A stretch of 64,000 bases of DNA from NCBI RefSeq assembly GCF_018691265.1, contig NW_024881278.1, positions 5,763,501-5,827,500 on the forward strand, read 5' to 3'. A program made the translations under genes and the position numbers. Of the stretch, positions 23,581-35,260 are shown piece after piece (position 1 is the first letter of the stretch; each line of letters opens with the position of its first letter). Below the pieces are notes generated by a model, which saw nothing but the letters and a program-made list of their open reading frames with translations, was not told where the DNA came from and made no database searches. Source of the DNA: Tyto alba. Taxonomy: Eukaryota; Chordata; Aves; Strigiformes; Tytonidae.

Positions 23581-24700
23581 AGACTGAGATAAGGAAGAAC
23601 AAGGCATAAGATATTTTCAAAGTTAATTTCTGCTACTTCTGTTTAGGTAGAGCAGAAAACTATGTAATCTAACTTTGTACACAAAACACTGAAGTTAACC
23701 AGTTTTTTAGGAGTCTGTCTTTTATTCCAGATCTGATTCCAGTTAATAACACAGCTCCTTTATACCAGCTGAAATCCTTGTAGCTAGAACTTGCTTGAGC
23801 CATTCTCAATGGAGCCCACATTTCCCCATGCCTCATGAAGTATCTTTAAAGTGAATATAAATTATGTTACAGTGGAAAACCACCTTCAGTGGTATGAGAG
23901 TGGGGAAAAGGAGTCACAGTAAATCAGGATCAGATTCCCTTTAATTTTCTTCTTACTGACCTTGCGGACAAGATGCATGAAATTAAACCATTTCTGTAGG
24001 TAGTATAAGTGCTGAATGCAGAGGATGTACCAAATACTTTTTTAAGCTAAACTATTTTTCGTTAGTCAAACAATCGAGGAAATATCACACTGCATCATAA
24101 AAACAGAAAAAAACCCCACCCTAGTATTTCTACTCTTAAAAAAAAATATTAAAATTAGGGTTTAGTTTTTTTGGAGTGTTTATTTTTTCTGTTTGCAGAA
24201 ATCCTATGTATGCTGTCATCAAGATTGAACTATAACCATTTCTAGGTATTGGAGATGTCTATACCTTGGATTCTGGGACTAATTTGCTTCTAAGTTTACT
24301 AACAGAGTAGCTATTTATTCAGTCAGTCTGTAGAAAGTGATTTTTAGTATCACTGTACAATTGATGTACTTTATTTTTTTTCTTTTAAATCTGCCTCTGA
24401 ATCACTGTATGCTAACATTTATCAGGAATGTATATGGTTATAGGCTACTCATCATAGATGCCAACAGAGCAAACCCCGGTTCAGCTGATCAGTTCACCAT
24501 TTGTAGCTGCAGCCTTGAAACCATGCAAATTATCTGCCTAGTCTGTAATACAAAACAACTTTTAAACATTTTTTAAGGTTTATAATGTAATAAAATCATT
24601 GTAACTTTTTGAATAATGGCAATATTAGTTTAAAAGCTTTGAAGTTTGTTCTGCAAATTTGTATTTCACAAGGATGTCCCTACAGGTTTCACAGTCGGTA
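23581..24700. other. AT-rich stretch resembling 3' untranslated DNA
   Basis: This is an AT-rich, low-CpG stretch with an AATAAA signal at about 24589 followed by a T-rich region, and many words of the kind found in long vertebrate 3' untranslated regions. It also carries an octamer word ATGCAAAT near 24524. No upstream coding exon could be linked. It may equally be an AT-rich conserved element. Confidence 0.25.
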
Positions 24701-27600
24701 GAAGGCATTTGGGTGCAGAGAGGAAGAAAACTGAACTTCCTTATCTCTTTCAAGTTTTCTAGGCTTTGGAGGGCTCTGGGTGGGGTGTTTGTGATTTTAT
24801 TTTTTAATCAAAGGTAGCATTTTCACCATTAAAATACAAAGCGAAGTTTTAGTGCCTTCAGTTCAAGTTTGACATTTTATATTCTGTTTCACTTTTCTTT
24901 TTTGGAGAAATGCAGTTTTCCTTGAAAGCATGGCAGATTACTGAGGAGGTGGCAGTTGAGCTAAAGCAGCAAACTCAGGCAGAGAGGCAAGGATCAGGAT
25001 ATTTGTGCTGGTGGGCACTAAGATGTGTGTATATAGATCCTGGTAATTAAATCCCTCACAAGGCAGGTAACCCCCTGGGTCCTGGTATGAGCAGGTCCCC
25101 CCATTGCATCTCTTACAGCCCATTCACTCCTACTTTATGAGACAGAGTGACACGCTATTAAAATTGGTTATTCTATATAGTTCACCTCAAAACACACTGG
25201 GGATTTGATATAATTACTGGAATATTCCCCTGCTACCCGTGGTCAGGGGGAGTGGAGATGCAATGCCATACTCTGCTACTGACAGAGCCCAGGGTATAGA
25301 GGGCTTCTTTAAGTTGTAATAGGAATATCATCCAGGAATTACTTTCTTTCTAGTAATTTTTGACTCGCTCTTCCATGACCTAAGTGGACACAGCCTGACA
25401 ATTAGAGCTGGGTGCACATCCAGTAAAGTAGTAAATAAATCCTTCAGTACATAGGTGCATATGTATCCTAACATGAATCCTGAGTGACTCTATCGTGGTA
25501 GAAGTGAGCACTTTCTTTTCTTTGTTACGCAAAACATCATGGGTGAGGGTGGTGGTGATGACAATTAACATTTAGTGTTCTTTGGAGAAAGTTAGTTTTA
25601 TAGCTTTTTACATGCTTACTCAGACCTGAGGCAGCAGCACTGGACCTGTGCTGTTTATGAGCTGGAGCCAGCCAATGCAGCTGGGACAAAGTTTTATGGT
25701 ACCACTCAGTGCTGTCGTGAAAAGCCACATTTTTTTTTTTTCTCTTCTTGGGGCTTCTTCAGGAAATTTTACCAGTCTTGGTGGAAAGCCACATTGCACA
25801 AGAGAAAGGATGAAGAGACATGTGGTGTTTCTGCATCTCCGCTGCGATGCTTGCTTGGGTTTTGTTGGTTTTCCCAGGGTCGGGGTTGTGCTTTTGCCCC
25901 TGTGCAGTCGGCAGGGGGACAGCCCCCTTCCCGCTGCCCCCAGTGCCTGAGCATCGCCAACCTGAGCACAGCTGGGCGTTTCCATGGTGATGATAGCTGG
26001 GCCGGTCTCCATGGTTACGGCGGTACCCTGGCTGTGGGGTGGGGAGCTGCTGCTGATGGCTGGGGGTACCTAGCTGTCCTGGGACGAGTGGGCTGGGGGG
26101 CAGCAGGTCAGGCAGGAGCAGCGCGTCATGGGCTGGCAGGTTGGGGACAGCACCAGGTTGGGGAACATCAAGTCAGGGGCAACAGCTGGAGGAGTTTGTC
26201 ACTGCTGCCAGCCTCAGGGTACAGAGGATCACCTCCTGGCTCTGTCGGAGGCCTGAAGTTTCCCTCCATGGACAGGGACTGAAACCCAGCCCCATTAATC
26301 ACCTGGCTCCAAATATCTCCGTCTGCGTTGCGCGTGCTGTGGAGCGGCGGGAGCAGTGTCCCACCGCCGTGCAGGTGGGAATGTCCCCGGGAGTGCAGGG
26401 AAGTTCAGGAGCAAGACCACCCACAAGCATTGCAGACAGGTATTTTATTTCAGTTCAGCTCATGCAATGTGAACGTGCACCTGCTCCACCTGATCTTCAC
26501 CAGACCCGCGAGCCCTATTGCCCCGCAATGGTGAGAAGAGAGGCTGCTCACAGCCATCCATGCACAGATGCTTAAACACTAAGCTTTGCTTAAATGAGTA
26601 AATCCTGATGGGCAGGGATGGCTTTCTAGATCAAGAAAGGCTCAAGTGGGTAAGGTAAGACATGAAAACAAGATATGCACCTGATAAAAATGTTTTTTAT
26701 TTAAATTTGTACATTAGACATTGAAGATGAGCTTTGTATTTCTTGATCATCAGGCAGCAAAAGGAGCTGTGTTGGCTGCTTTTATCCCTGTATTAGTTTG
26801 GTTGAGCGCTGTCTACATCCACATTTCATCTTGTATGGATGCTTTCCTGCTTATCCTGACCTGATGCTGGCCATGAAATAATCTGCCATTTGTCAGATAA
26901 ACAGTGGGCTGTGAGACACACGGGGGCAAAGGCATTGGCTGGTGCTGTTTCCAAACTATTGGTGAAGGAATAGCAACTTGTTCTTTCAAATGATCTTATC
27001 CTGGTAAGGGCAAAGAGTTACATAAGTGCTAGAGTAAATAGAATTAGTGTCACCAAAGGCTCTGGGAAGTGTTGGATCGTCTTCATCTGACATAGCTGGA
27101 GGGTTTTTTTTGTTTGTTTGCTTGAGATGCCATCAATGATCCAACTTCAGTTCCTATATGGGTGTTTATCTTGGTGTCTCCTGGGGTGCTAGCAGGCAGA
27201 ATGTGCCTGCTCTGCCATGGGGCAAGGGGTAGGCAATGGAGAAAGAGATTAGCCTAGAGGTGATTCATTTGTGCTAAAATTGATCATGCCAAGACCAAAG
27301 ACAAAGATGATGATGGAAGTGCGTTGGAGAGGTTGATTTCAGCCCAAGCATGTGCCCATCGAAAAGAAAATCTGTCCCCTTTCAAGCATTTCCAGTTAAA
27401 CACCCTCAAAAAAAGAAGTACCTCCTTCCTTTCTGCCCAATTTAGCCAAATCGCTTTTGAAAATAGCCTCCGACTGTTTTCCAAACTTTTTAACCCATTT
27501 TGAACTGAATATGTTGGTGTCTCCATCCTTGTCCCACCCATGTCAAGGTAAAGCTTCACAGTGGCTTTAATGCATCAGGACTAAGCTCCTGACAGAGCTT
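24701..27600. other. Non-coding stretch with GC-rich centre
   Basis: The central part (25850-26440) is GC-rich and produces open frames of up to 162 codons rich in glycine, tryptophan and serine, typical of chance translation of G-rich DNA. A local duplication of the word CAGGTTGGGGA occurs at 26140 and 26154. A GLI-type word GACCACCCA lies at 26415-26423. No gene is supported. Confidence 0.55.
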
Positions 27601-27650
27601 TTTGGCACGAGCGCTTCCCCCTACATCTCTGTGTACCTGCTGCCTTGCAG

Positions 27651-27678
27651 ATGGCACCAGGCTTTACTGGCACTGCAG
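27651..27678 (+). other. Candidate 28-nt micro-exon
   Basis: A pyrimidine-leaning tract ending TGCTGCCTTGCAG (acceptor at 27649-27650) is followed 28 bases later by CTGCAG then GTGAGAG (donor at 27679-27680). Both sites match vertebrate splice consensus well. The enclosed segment starts ATGGCACCAGG. Its length is not a multiple of three, so if spliced in it would shift frame or belong to a non-coding RNA. Such pairs can occur by chance in 64 kb; there is no expression or conservation evidence here. Confidence 0.15.
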
Positions 27679-28349
27679 GTGAGAGAAAAGCAAAAATATT
27701 TCTCCTAGTTTTCCCAGCTCCCTTGCTCTGTGTAGTTTTCACTTGGCAGTTTTTGCAAGCTGTGCTGGGTGCAGGATCGTGCCCTGGAGCCAGCTGCCCC
27801 GTGGCTTGGAGAGGCCCTAGAACTGACTACATGAAAACCTGTGGAAGTGCCTCTACTGTACCTTGGATTGAAGTCTCCTGGATTTCAGCACTTGATGGAG
27901 TTTAACTACACTTTAAAACATACAAAAGTTTAAGCACGTGTCTGATTTGCTTTCCCCAGTACTTGAGGATTAGAGGGGTCTATGGTGCTTAGCAACCTTC
28001 TGGATCAGTCCTCATGGGGGGAGGAGTTAAAAATAAAAATCAAAGATGCTCCCTTCAGCTCTCCTTACCCTCCGCAGAGAGAGTGAGGGGGAAGGGGCTC
28101 CCTCACCATATGGCTGCACCCCTTCCCCTCTCTCAAACCTGCTCATAGGAAATAATTCAGAAAACACTGTCCTTATCTCCCAGCATTCCTGCAGAGCAGC
28201 AGCGCCGGCCGTGCCAGGGTGTTAATCAGGGGCCCAGGTGCCCCGTGGCACCTGGCTGCAGTAAGGTCAGCGCCGGGGCAGGCTGTGCTTTCAGCTTTGT
28301 TCTTCCTCCCCATTGCCCCACGGCAGCCGCAGGGGTTGGTCTGCAGGAG
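27679..28349. other. Non-coding stretch with an imperfect purine/pyrimidine hairpin
   Basis: An imperfect inverted repeat pairs a purine arm at 28077-28097 with a pyrimidine arm at 28118-28134, leaving a loop of about 20 bases. The arms share GAGAGAG with CTCTCTC and GGGGAAGGGG with CCCCTTCCCC. The remainder is ordinary. Confidence 0.6.
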
Positions 28350-28830
28350 CGCCAAAAGGCCTGGAGATTGTTAAGCACCGAATTTTGTTTACTCCCTCTT
28401 TTATACGAGCATATTTCACCGAAGAAGCAGAGGGAGAGCTTGTCCGCTTGCAAAGCAAGAGCATCCTCTCTGCATCCATTTTAGGACTGTGCCTCTTACG
28501 AGCGATTATATTAGGGGAAGGAGCCACAGTCTGCTGGATCGAGCCGCGGTGCGCGGGGCTGCAGACGGGGCTCTCGAGCATGGGGCCACAGGAGCAGTTA
28601 AAATATCGCTTCGCCTTTGCCAGGGATTTTTCTTTCCCTTATGAAAACAGAGGCCTCTGAATGTCAGCCCAGTCTGCCTGTCAGTTCTCAGCTGCACCAT
28701 GGGATAAAGCTGCTGATCCCTTTTATCCCCTTCTGGGAGTAGTATTAATAGTATATTCATTTTTGTTCCATTTATAATTCATTACTGCCCAGTTATTTGG
28801 ATTTACTTGCGTTAAAAGGCATAACGAGAC
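28350..28830. promoter_or_regulatory. Candidate conserved non-coding element
   Basis: This is unique, complex DNA with AT-rich words including TTTTATACGAGC near 28400, GAGCGATTATATTAG near 28499 and CCATTTATAATTCATTAC near 28769. The middle carries a small GC-richer part around 28540-28580. Open frames on both strands overlap and look like chance. Among the non-repetitive blocks here it is one of the most enhancer-like by texture; function is inferred. Confidence 0.35.
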
Positions 28831-29514
28831 AAAAACTTAGCTGGTTACAAGCCCAGGGAGGAGGGAAAGGCTCTTCCTCTCCCTCACTCCCTGTCTCTCC
28901 TCTGGGGCTGGCAGGAGCTGCCGGCTGGGGCCAAGGTTGCGAGGTGAGCAGGGGAGAAGGGAGGTCGCTTTGTCCCCAGGATGTAAAGCTTCAGAGGTCA
29001 CCACAGCTCGGGGGTGTTGCCTCCAAACCTATAGGAAGAGCTGTGTTACTTCCGTCCAGGCTGGTATATTCTAGACCAATGCACCGAAATCTCACTGAAT
29101 TTAATTGCAAATCCAGCTCCCGTTGGGTTTTTAAAATCCCTCCATACAACAGAAATATTTGTTCTAACCAGATAGGGGCTTGTGTTTAAAATAAAAATTT
29201 CTCCTTATTGTTTTAACCTCCCACCTCCTCCCCCCTCCAGTGTTTTTATCTGCTCAGAGTCGTGTAAGCGTTGGCTCTCCTCTGGGCATTGCAGGTTCAG
29301 GGCCAGAGGGTCTGCTCTGCCCACAGCACACACACCAGGAGAGGCCCAGATGTTCAGAGAGGGGAAAAAAACCCAAACCCAACAACAACAACAACAACAA
29401 CAACAACAAATCTGTGGTTTTTAAACTACCTTTACGCTTTCCTGCTCCTGGGGCCGGCCCCCTGCATAAGATAAAACAGCCTGGAGTCTGCTTTATCTCA
29501 CCCCCAGCTGCCCA
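28831..29514. other. Non-coding stretch with (CAA)n array
   Basis: A (CAA)10 array lies at 29380-29410 after a short A/C-rich run. Open frames crossing it encode runs of Q, N or T, depending on phase, which is an artefact of the array. No gene is supported. Confidence 0.6.
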
Positions 29515-29690
29515 CCGTCCCCTGGGACTCTCTGGCAGAAGGGCTCAGCCGGACACGGCGGCTCCCGGCCGCACGCCTCGTCCTCGGCAAGGGGGGACGT
29601 CGCCCAGGGAGGGGGCTGTCGTGGGACTGGCCCCACCGGGACGCCCTGCGGCTGGGACTCGCCCCACGGCCAGTCACGTTGGGTTTTCCT
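29515..29690. promoter_or_regulatory. CpG-dense patch
   Basis: Nearly 20 CpG dinucleotides fall in about 175 bases, with high GC, inside otherwise CpG-poor DNA. The 213-codon open frame spanning it (29240-29881) arises because GC-rich DNA has few stops, and it runs through the (CAA)n array, so I do not call it a gene. It may be a small CpG island or a GC-biased patch. Confidence 0.35.
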
Positions 29691-30728
29691 GTCTGTTTGC
29701 TTTGCATGAAGCAGCTGGGGCCAGTGCTGGGCCTTGCAGTCCAAGGTGCTTTTTTATTTTGTATATTTTATGGCATTTTTTCTTTTTTTTATTATTTTTC
29801 CCCCTAAGCTGTCAGGCTGCTTTCCCGGCAAACTGTGGCTTTTGTGCTGACTCTGGGGCCCCCACTGACACCCAGAGATGATCTAGTAGATCCCTTCTAC
29901 GGCTTGGACAGAGTAGGAACAAACTTGCTCTTGCAGTTGCTCATGCACATGGTGCTCGTGCCCCCCATGCTACACCACCCGCCCCCCCTTGCTGTGACCA
30001 CCTACAGGTTTTTTTAGCTCGCTTAAATTAGCTGCTGATAGAGGTCTGGCAAGGTCAGTCTGGACAGTCATATCCAAAATATGCTTTTGGGAAACAATCC
30101 AAAATATGGACAGGAACTTTTATTTTGCAGATAGACCCATGCAGAATTCTGCAGACAGAGAAGCACAGGTGGACAAATCAGTCAGCCAGGGTGTCTTTGA
30201 TCCTGAAAACTCAGTCTTTGAAGGATTTTTTGCGTATTAGTAAGATCCCCAGTCTCAGCCATCCCTATCATCCTGACCTGACCCAGTCACTCCCTTCCCA
30301 AAGGGTATTTGCAGATGTAGAACTAGAGTTAGTGGTGGGTTCCCAAGATGAGAAATCCCAAATTACTAAGGAGTATACTGTGGGTTACCTACCTGTAGCT
30401 CTCTTGCTTTTGATTCAATACCCAGAATGGTCTTTCTGAAGCTCACAGAGCCTCTTGGGAGGAGGGTTTCATACTGCACTTGCTGTGTGGCTCCATAATT
30501 TCTTTGTTTTGTTTCATTTTTACACCACTGTGGACTAGCAGGTTAAGTGCAGTACCAAAGACACGCCTTATAGACATAACGATCACTCAAGATTAGTACT
30601 AAGTATTAGAAATATGTTTTTTATTTAATTTTAATTCAGTATTTCCAGTGAAGCTTTATATGCTCTCAGATAGGGAAAATACGGCAATATTTATGCCGAA
30701 ACACTGTTCATACTTCTTTAGCACTCTG
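29691..30728. other. Non-coding stretch
   Basis: T-rich runs occur at 29751-29800. A short doublet of CCAAAATATG words occurs near 30074 and 30099. No gene or family was recognised. Confidence 0.55.
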
Positions 30729-30828
30729 GGCTGGATACTGATTTTCACCAGTACAATTTGTACTCTCTCCCCTGTTTTCTGAAGCGTTACTCTGGATTTG
30801 GTTGAACATAAATGAGATGAGATCTTAG
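30729..30828. mobile_element. Palindromic DNA-element relic
   Basis: The left half has GGCTGGATACTG and TTTTCACCAGTAC. The right half has GTTACTCTGGATTTGG, then CATAAATGAGATGAGATC. Read as inverted halves, these resemble an old sauropsid non-autonomous DNA element in which a TTTACACCAGTG-type word and a GAGTAACTC-type word face their complements. The copy is highly diverged. Recognition is by recalled word order only. Confidence 0.45.
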
Positions 30829-33179
30829 CTGTATCCTGTAAAACTTCTTAGCGCCTTCTGCATTTATCTTATCTTTACTGTTAAGTAAGTCATTGCCTTC
30901 GCTATGAATTAGATGGGAGAAGCATGTCACAATGTAGATACATGGTTTCTTTTTTTAATTTTTCTCCAAAAACCAGGACTTAAAGCAAAGAGATATAAAG
31001 CCAGGTCTGAACCCCACACCTTGTTAGTGGTGCGCTTCTCTTTCTCTTCAAAAAAGGCCAAGAATGAGGCCAGCGGCCCGTCCCAGGGTGACGCTGGTGC
31101 TTTTGCCCTCACCCAAATACAGGAGCAGTGCCCATACTCAAATTTTTGCTTTGCTTTTGTCCTTACTACCATTCTGAATGGCACACGGAGCAGGTGGCGC
31201 AGGGCGGGAGGCGCGCAGAGAAATTATATAGTCATAGGCGCTGCTAGCAAGTGCCCTCCCCTTCTGAAACACAGTACCTATTGACTTTGTCCACCTATTT
31301 GGTATGGCTTTGGGGGCTAATATATTTTCAAAAGGGGGGCAGAGCGCCTTAAGGGAGGGGGAGAGGGGGCAGGGAAGCTGCTGGCAGCCCCTCTAACAGG
31401 AGCACGGTTTGCAACCCCATTCACAGACGTTGTCTGGCATTGTTGCACCAGACACGCTCCATTCACGGCCCCTCTCTTGTCCCTTTTCAGCGAGTGCCCA
31501 CTGGTCCTGCTCTGTTTATCGGCAAGAATGAGCTGCCGAGAGGAGGAATGTTTCCCAGACAGGGGTGAGGAAGGTCAGTCTGGACCTCTGGACATTTGTG
31601 GAGCAGACTTGCAGCCGTGGCATGTGAATGCAGGGTGATCCTTTGAGGGTCTGACGGCAGTTTGTTTGGATATGTGCGGCAGAGCACAATTCAGATCATG
31701 TGATTAGCTGTCAGGTCATCTGCTGTGAAATCCATTATGAAAAACACCCGGAAACTGATGCTTGACTTGAAATCCTTAGTTTACTAAATTGCAGAAATTA
31801 TCTTTCAAAGCGTTTGTCAGATACATATATATGTATAATATATTTATACACTCACACATGCACTCACACATATAAGATAATGTTTGCAGTAATGCCTCAT
31901 GCAAAATGCTAGTTGAATAAATCTGTCACTGAAACTTCAATTCCAGATTACTACACTCCCAGATCTGCTATTATAAGTGAAAACACATCTTCAGAAAGTT
32001 CACAACAGTCTGAAGTAGATGTGCTATTGAAATGCAATAGAAAATCTACCCCTTACGGATTAGTCAAACAATGAATGTAGTCCTGCATGTAAACATTGTC
32101 TAACTGTATTGGCAGGGTAAATGGTTCCTGATTTACTGCTGCAGGAATAGGTGGAATTTCCTCAGACTGTGAATACAAATACAAATATAAATTATCTTGA
32201 GGAAAAGTACATTTCTAATCTGTAAGTGTGGTCAAGCGATTCAAATACTGGTAACAAATTAATTACCAAATTATTAAACATTTCCAATATTATTATTATT
32301 CTGTGGTAGCAGCAGCATACAATTTTCCAGAAAATAAATCCTTAGCAGATCTTGAAGTTCTTGAAAATGTAGTTTTAATCTGTGGACATCCTGAAAAGCC
32401 ACAACCCTGAGTCAGGGAGATCAAAGAGGAACGAAGCGTCTGGGTTTTTTGGATTTCAGAAATAGTCTTTCATGGTGGTTGTTGTTCTTACCTCTCTTTG
32501 TGTTTTCGAACTGCACGCTGCCTTGTGTGCATTGTGGATTTATGCAGTAATAGCCATATTTACCTTTGCAGCCATTTGAATGTAGCAGCAAAGCATGAAC
32601 TCCTGAAGGCGAAAAAGATAAAAGAGGGAAGTAATGTATTACTCTCTCTGTTGATGAAGAGTGGTTTCTGCTCTGTGTGCAAAATATTTCCTTGTTTTCC
32701 ATGCAATCTTCTCAAAGAGCACACTCGGTCCAGTGTATTTTGATGGAAATACCTGAGGTACAAAGACATGGAGAAAGGAAGAACTTAGTTTTGTGGTAGG
32801 TAGAAAGTTTGGATCATTTTAGTCGAACCCATTGAAATCTGTGCCAAGTTGTTTTTAAAATTTAATACCCTCCCAAAAGACCCATGGTACCAAACCCAAC
32901 ATGCTTATGTGCTTGTGCCCTGACGCTGGGTGCAAAGGGAACTTTCATTCACCCTCCCAAAAATAATTAGCTTATCTGAGGGGAGTGGTTTTGTCAGGTT
33001 TTCTTCAATTCTTTAAGATTGCACACAGGTACATTGGCACATGCGTGCACACAGAGCAGATTTTTACAGTCTCTCTTCTAGAGAGAGTATCTGAGCTGAG
33101 GATCAACCTCATCTCAAACCAGCTTCAGGCCTGACCGAAAGAAACCAGCATCAAATAAAGGCCATCAAACCAAGGAGGC
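30829..33179. other. Non-coding stretch
   Basis: The stretch includes an AT/CA-rich degenerate microsatellite at 31818-31875 and a GC-richer part at 31180-31400. A segment at 31581-31620 resembles 51917-51955 and may be two copies of one unknown family. No coding region is supported. Confidence 0.6.
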
Positions 33180-33410
33180 CGTGGCTGGTGGATGCGGCAG
33201 AAAATGCTCTTGCCGGCATGTGATCACGGACTCAGCCCAGCCCCGGCACAAGCAGATTGCGCAATCACGGATGAGCATGTCACCATTGTACTTTTTTATT
33301 TGCATAAAACAATTATCCCATGGACAGTGGCTTCAGAGTTGTCTAGACAACATGCTTTCGATGGTATCGCTGACCTCAGACACACTGGGCTAGCTCTAAA
33401 TTAGCAATGA
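33180..33410. promoter_or_regulatory. Candidate enhancer with SOX and POU words
   Basis: Complex unique DNA contains an octamer word ATTTGCAT at 33298-33305 followed at once by AAAACAATT (33306-33314). An oppositely oriented SOX-type word CATTGT lies at 33284-33289. This arrangement is close to the SOX-POU composite element, whose usual form is CATTGT joined to ATGCAAAT or its complement. Spacing here is two bases wider than the common form. Enhancer activity is an inference. Confidence 0.35.
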
Positions 33411-35079
33411 GCAGGGCTGGAGGGATGTATTATGGTATTATAGTAACCATAAGAAGGTATTTAAATAGATAGATAAGACACATGCAAATCTTTTCATTGC
33501 CATGACAACCATCTTGATATAGGTTTTCCATATGTAGCAAGAAGGGCAGAGCAAAAGGCACTGGAAAAATAGCAAGAACCTGTAATGATAATGAACCCTG
33601 ACAGTGTATTAGTCTAGATTTTGGTCACTTATTAACTCTTAATAGAATACAAACTTCTATAGTAATACAGTGTTCAGTGGGTCAGGGAGCAATTACTTCT
33701 AAACCTTTGCTATAAGGATCTCTGCTATATGGCTATACCTAATGTACCAATTCTTCACAAATTGATCTGACTGATTAAAAAACACTTTGCTATTAGATGT
33801 AAATTGCTTAGCTGCTCAAAAGCGCTTTGCAGGGACGGGTTGCACAAAGCATGAAAATATGTCATTTATGGACATCTCTATATTTCCTTTCTGGTTTTAT
33901 TGGTCAGGCGAGGAATCTCGTAAATCTGAATTCACAGATAATTGTCACGTAATAGCTGGGACCACCAATTTCAAAAGGGAAACGCACTGCAGCCCCCCAA
34001 AGACACATGTGACCCTTCCATACATTACCTATCTGAGCAGACCAGAACTGGGTATTTATTCTTTTTTGTTCTTCCTTCTTACAGTTCTTCATTTCTTCTA
34101 AGTGCAAAACCAGTAGTTTGAAGGCTTGCTCATGGCTCTAATGATGTCTCCTGTGGCCAGCAAGGGTCCCCTCCAGCACTGTCTTTCTCAGATAGAAGCA
34201 GAGGATGAAAGCAGCTGCCGGAGCTCGGACCTGGAGGCATCTTGTCCAACCTGTCTGCGTCCTCTGTGCTTGTCCCCACTCAGTCCAGAGATGTTGGGGC
34301 GTGGGTGTCCCAGGTGGGAAGGACACAGGCATGTTACCCCACTTCAAACAGTTTTCTCCACAGATCAGATGCAGCGATACTGACTGGGGTCTTTGGAAAT
34401 ATGGTTAACCTTGCAGGGTTTGGTTTGGTTTTTTTGTTTTGTTTTGTTTCCTTGATGACAGTGAAGGTGCCACTGTAGGGACCAAGGCTGTTGCAAACTA
34501 ATTCTTTGTTACCGCCACTTGCCATACCTGTAATGGGTTGTTTTGGTGTGTAAGGGTGTTTGGAGGCAGATGGCCCACATCATGCTTTTGCATTGCCCCA
34601 TTTCCTTCCACCCCAGCAGGCATACGCCCCTCCCCAGCCCACCTTTGGGTCCAAGGGGACTGAATCTGCCACAACCTCCATGCCATCCCCTGTTGCCTCT
34701 GTCTGCTGCCTCCTTCCTGACATACTCCACATAAAAGCCTCGTCCTCCTTGTCAGAGCCCTTCCTAAAATGCTGTCCTTTTATTTATGCTTTCAGTGGCC
34801 AGCACTGTCAGGCTTTCACTGTGCAGCTCCCCACAACACCCACACCAAGCCTTCTCCTTCACCCTCCTTTTGGGCAAGCCCTTGAAGATGGTGAGGCAGG
34901 TACAGTGCTATGACAACCACTCATTATTTGAAGCGCAGCTGTCTTACTATAGCTTTGTGTTTCCCCTCTGCCCAACTTGTAAGGTAGGTGGGAAACAATT
35001 TGGGCGGGCACCATCACGTCCTCCTGCAATGTGCAGCACCGAGCACAGCAGCTCCAACTGAAACCCTGCGGGTGATACC
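33411..35079. other. Non-coding stretch
   Basis: A TTTG/TTTTG-rich run sits at 34419-34450. GC rises slightly at 34560-34720. Overlapping open frames of about 100-117 codons on both strands are judged chance. No repeat family was recognised. Confidence 0.6.
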
Positions 35080-35260
35080 GTGGTGGAGAGAATAATTAAA
35101 AAGCTGCACTCGTTTCCCAGATGAGATACACTCCTGTAGTGTGTAAATCAGTCACAGTCCTGGAGGAATAATCCAGGCAGGATAATTGCGCAGGGGAAAG
35201 GCCCCAGGCATGATAGGGGTTTGCATTAGCAATGCCTTTTCGTCCATCTGTCTTTTGACC
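35080..35260. promoter_or_regulatory. Candidate conserved non-coding element
   Basis: A short, complex block contains GAATAATTAAAAAGCTGC near 35089, GGCAGGATAATTGCGC near 35176 and TTTGCATTAGCAATGCC near 35220. Words of this kind are common in homeodomain or POU-bound enhancers. There is no homopolymer and no open frame of note. Low certainty. Confidence 0.25.

Noticed and set aside
29240..29881. Longest open frame (213 codons, plus strand)
   Set aside because: It runs through a (CAA)n array and a CpG-dense patch and has no recognisable domain. It begins in low-complexity DNA and other phases are open over the same stretch.
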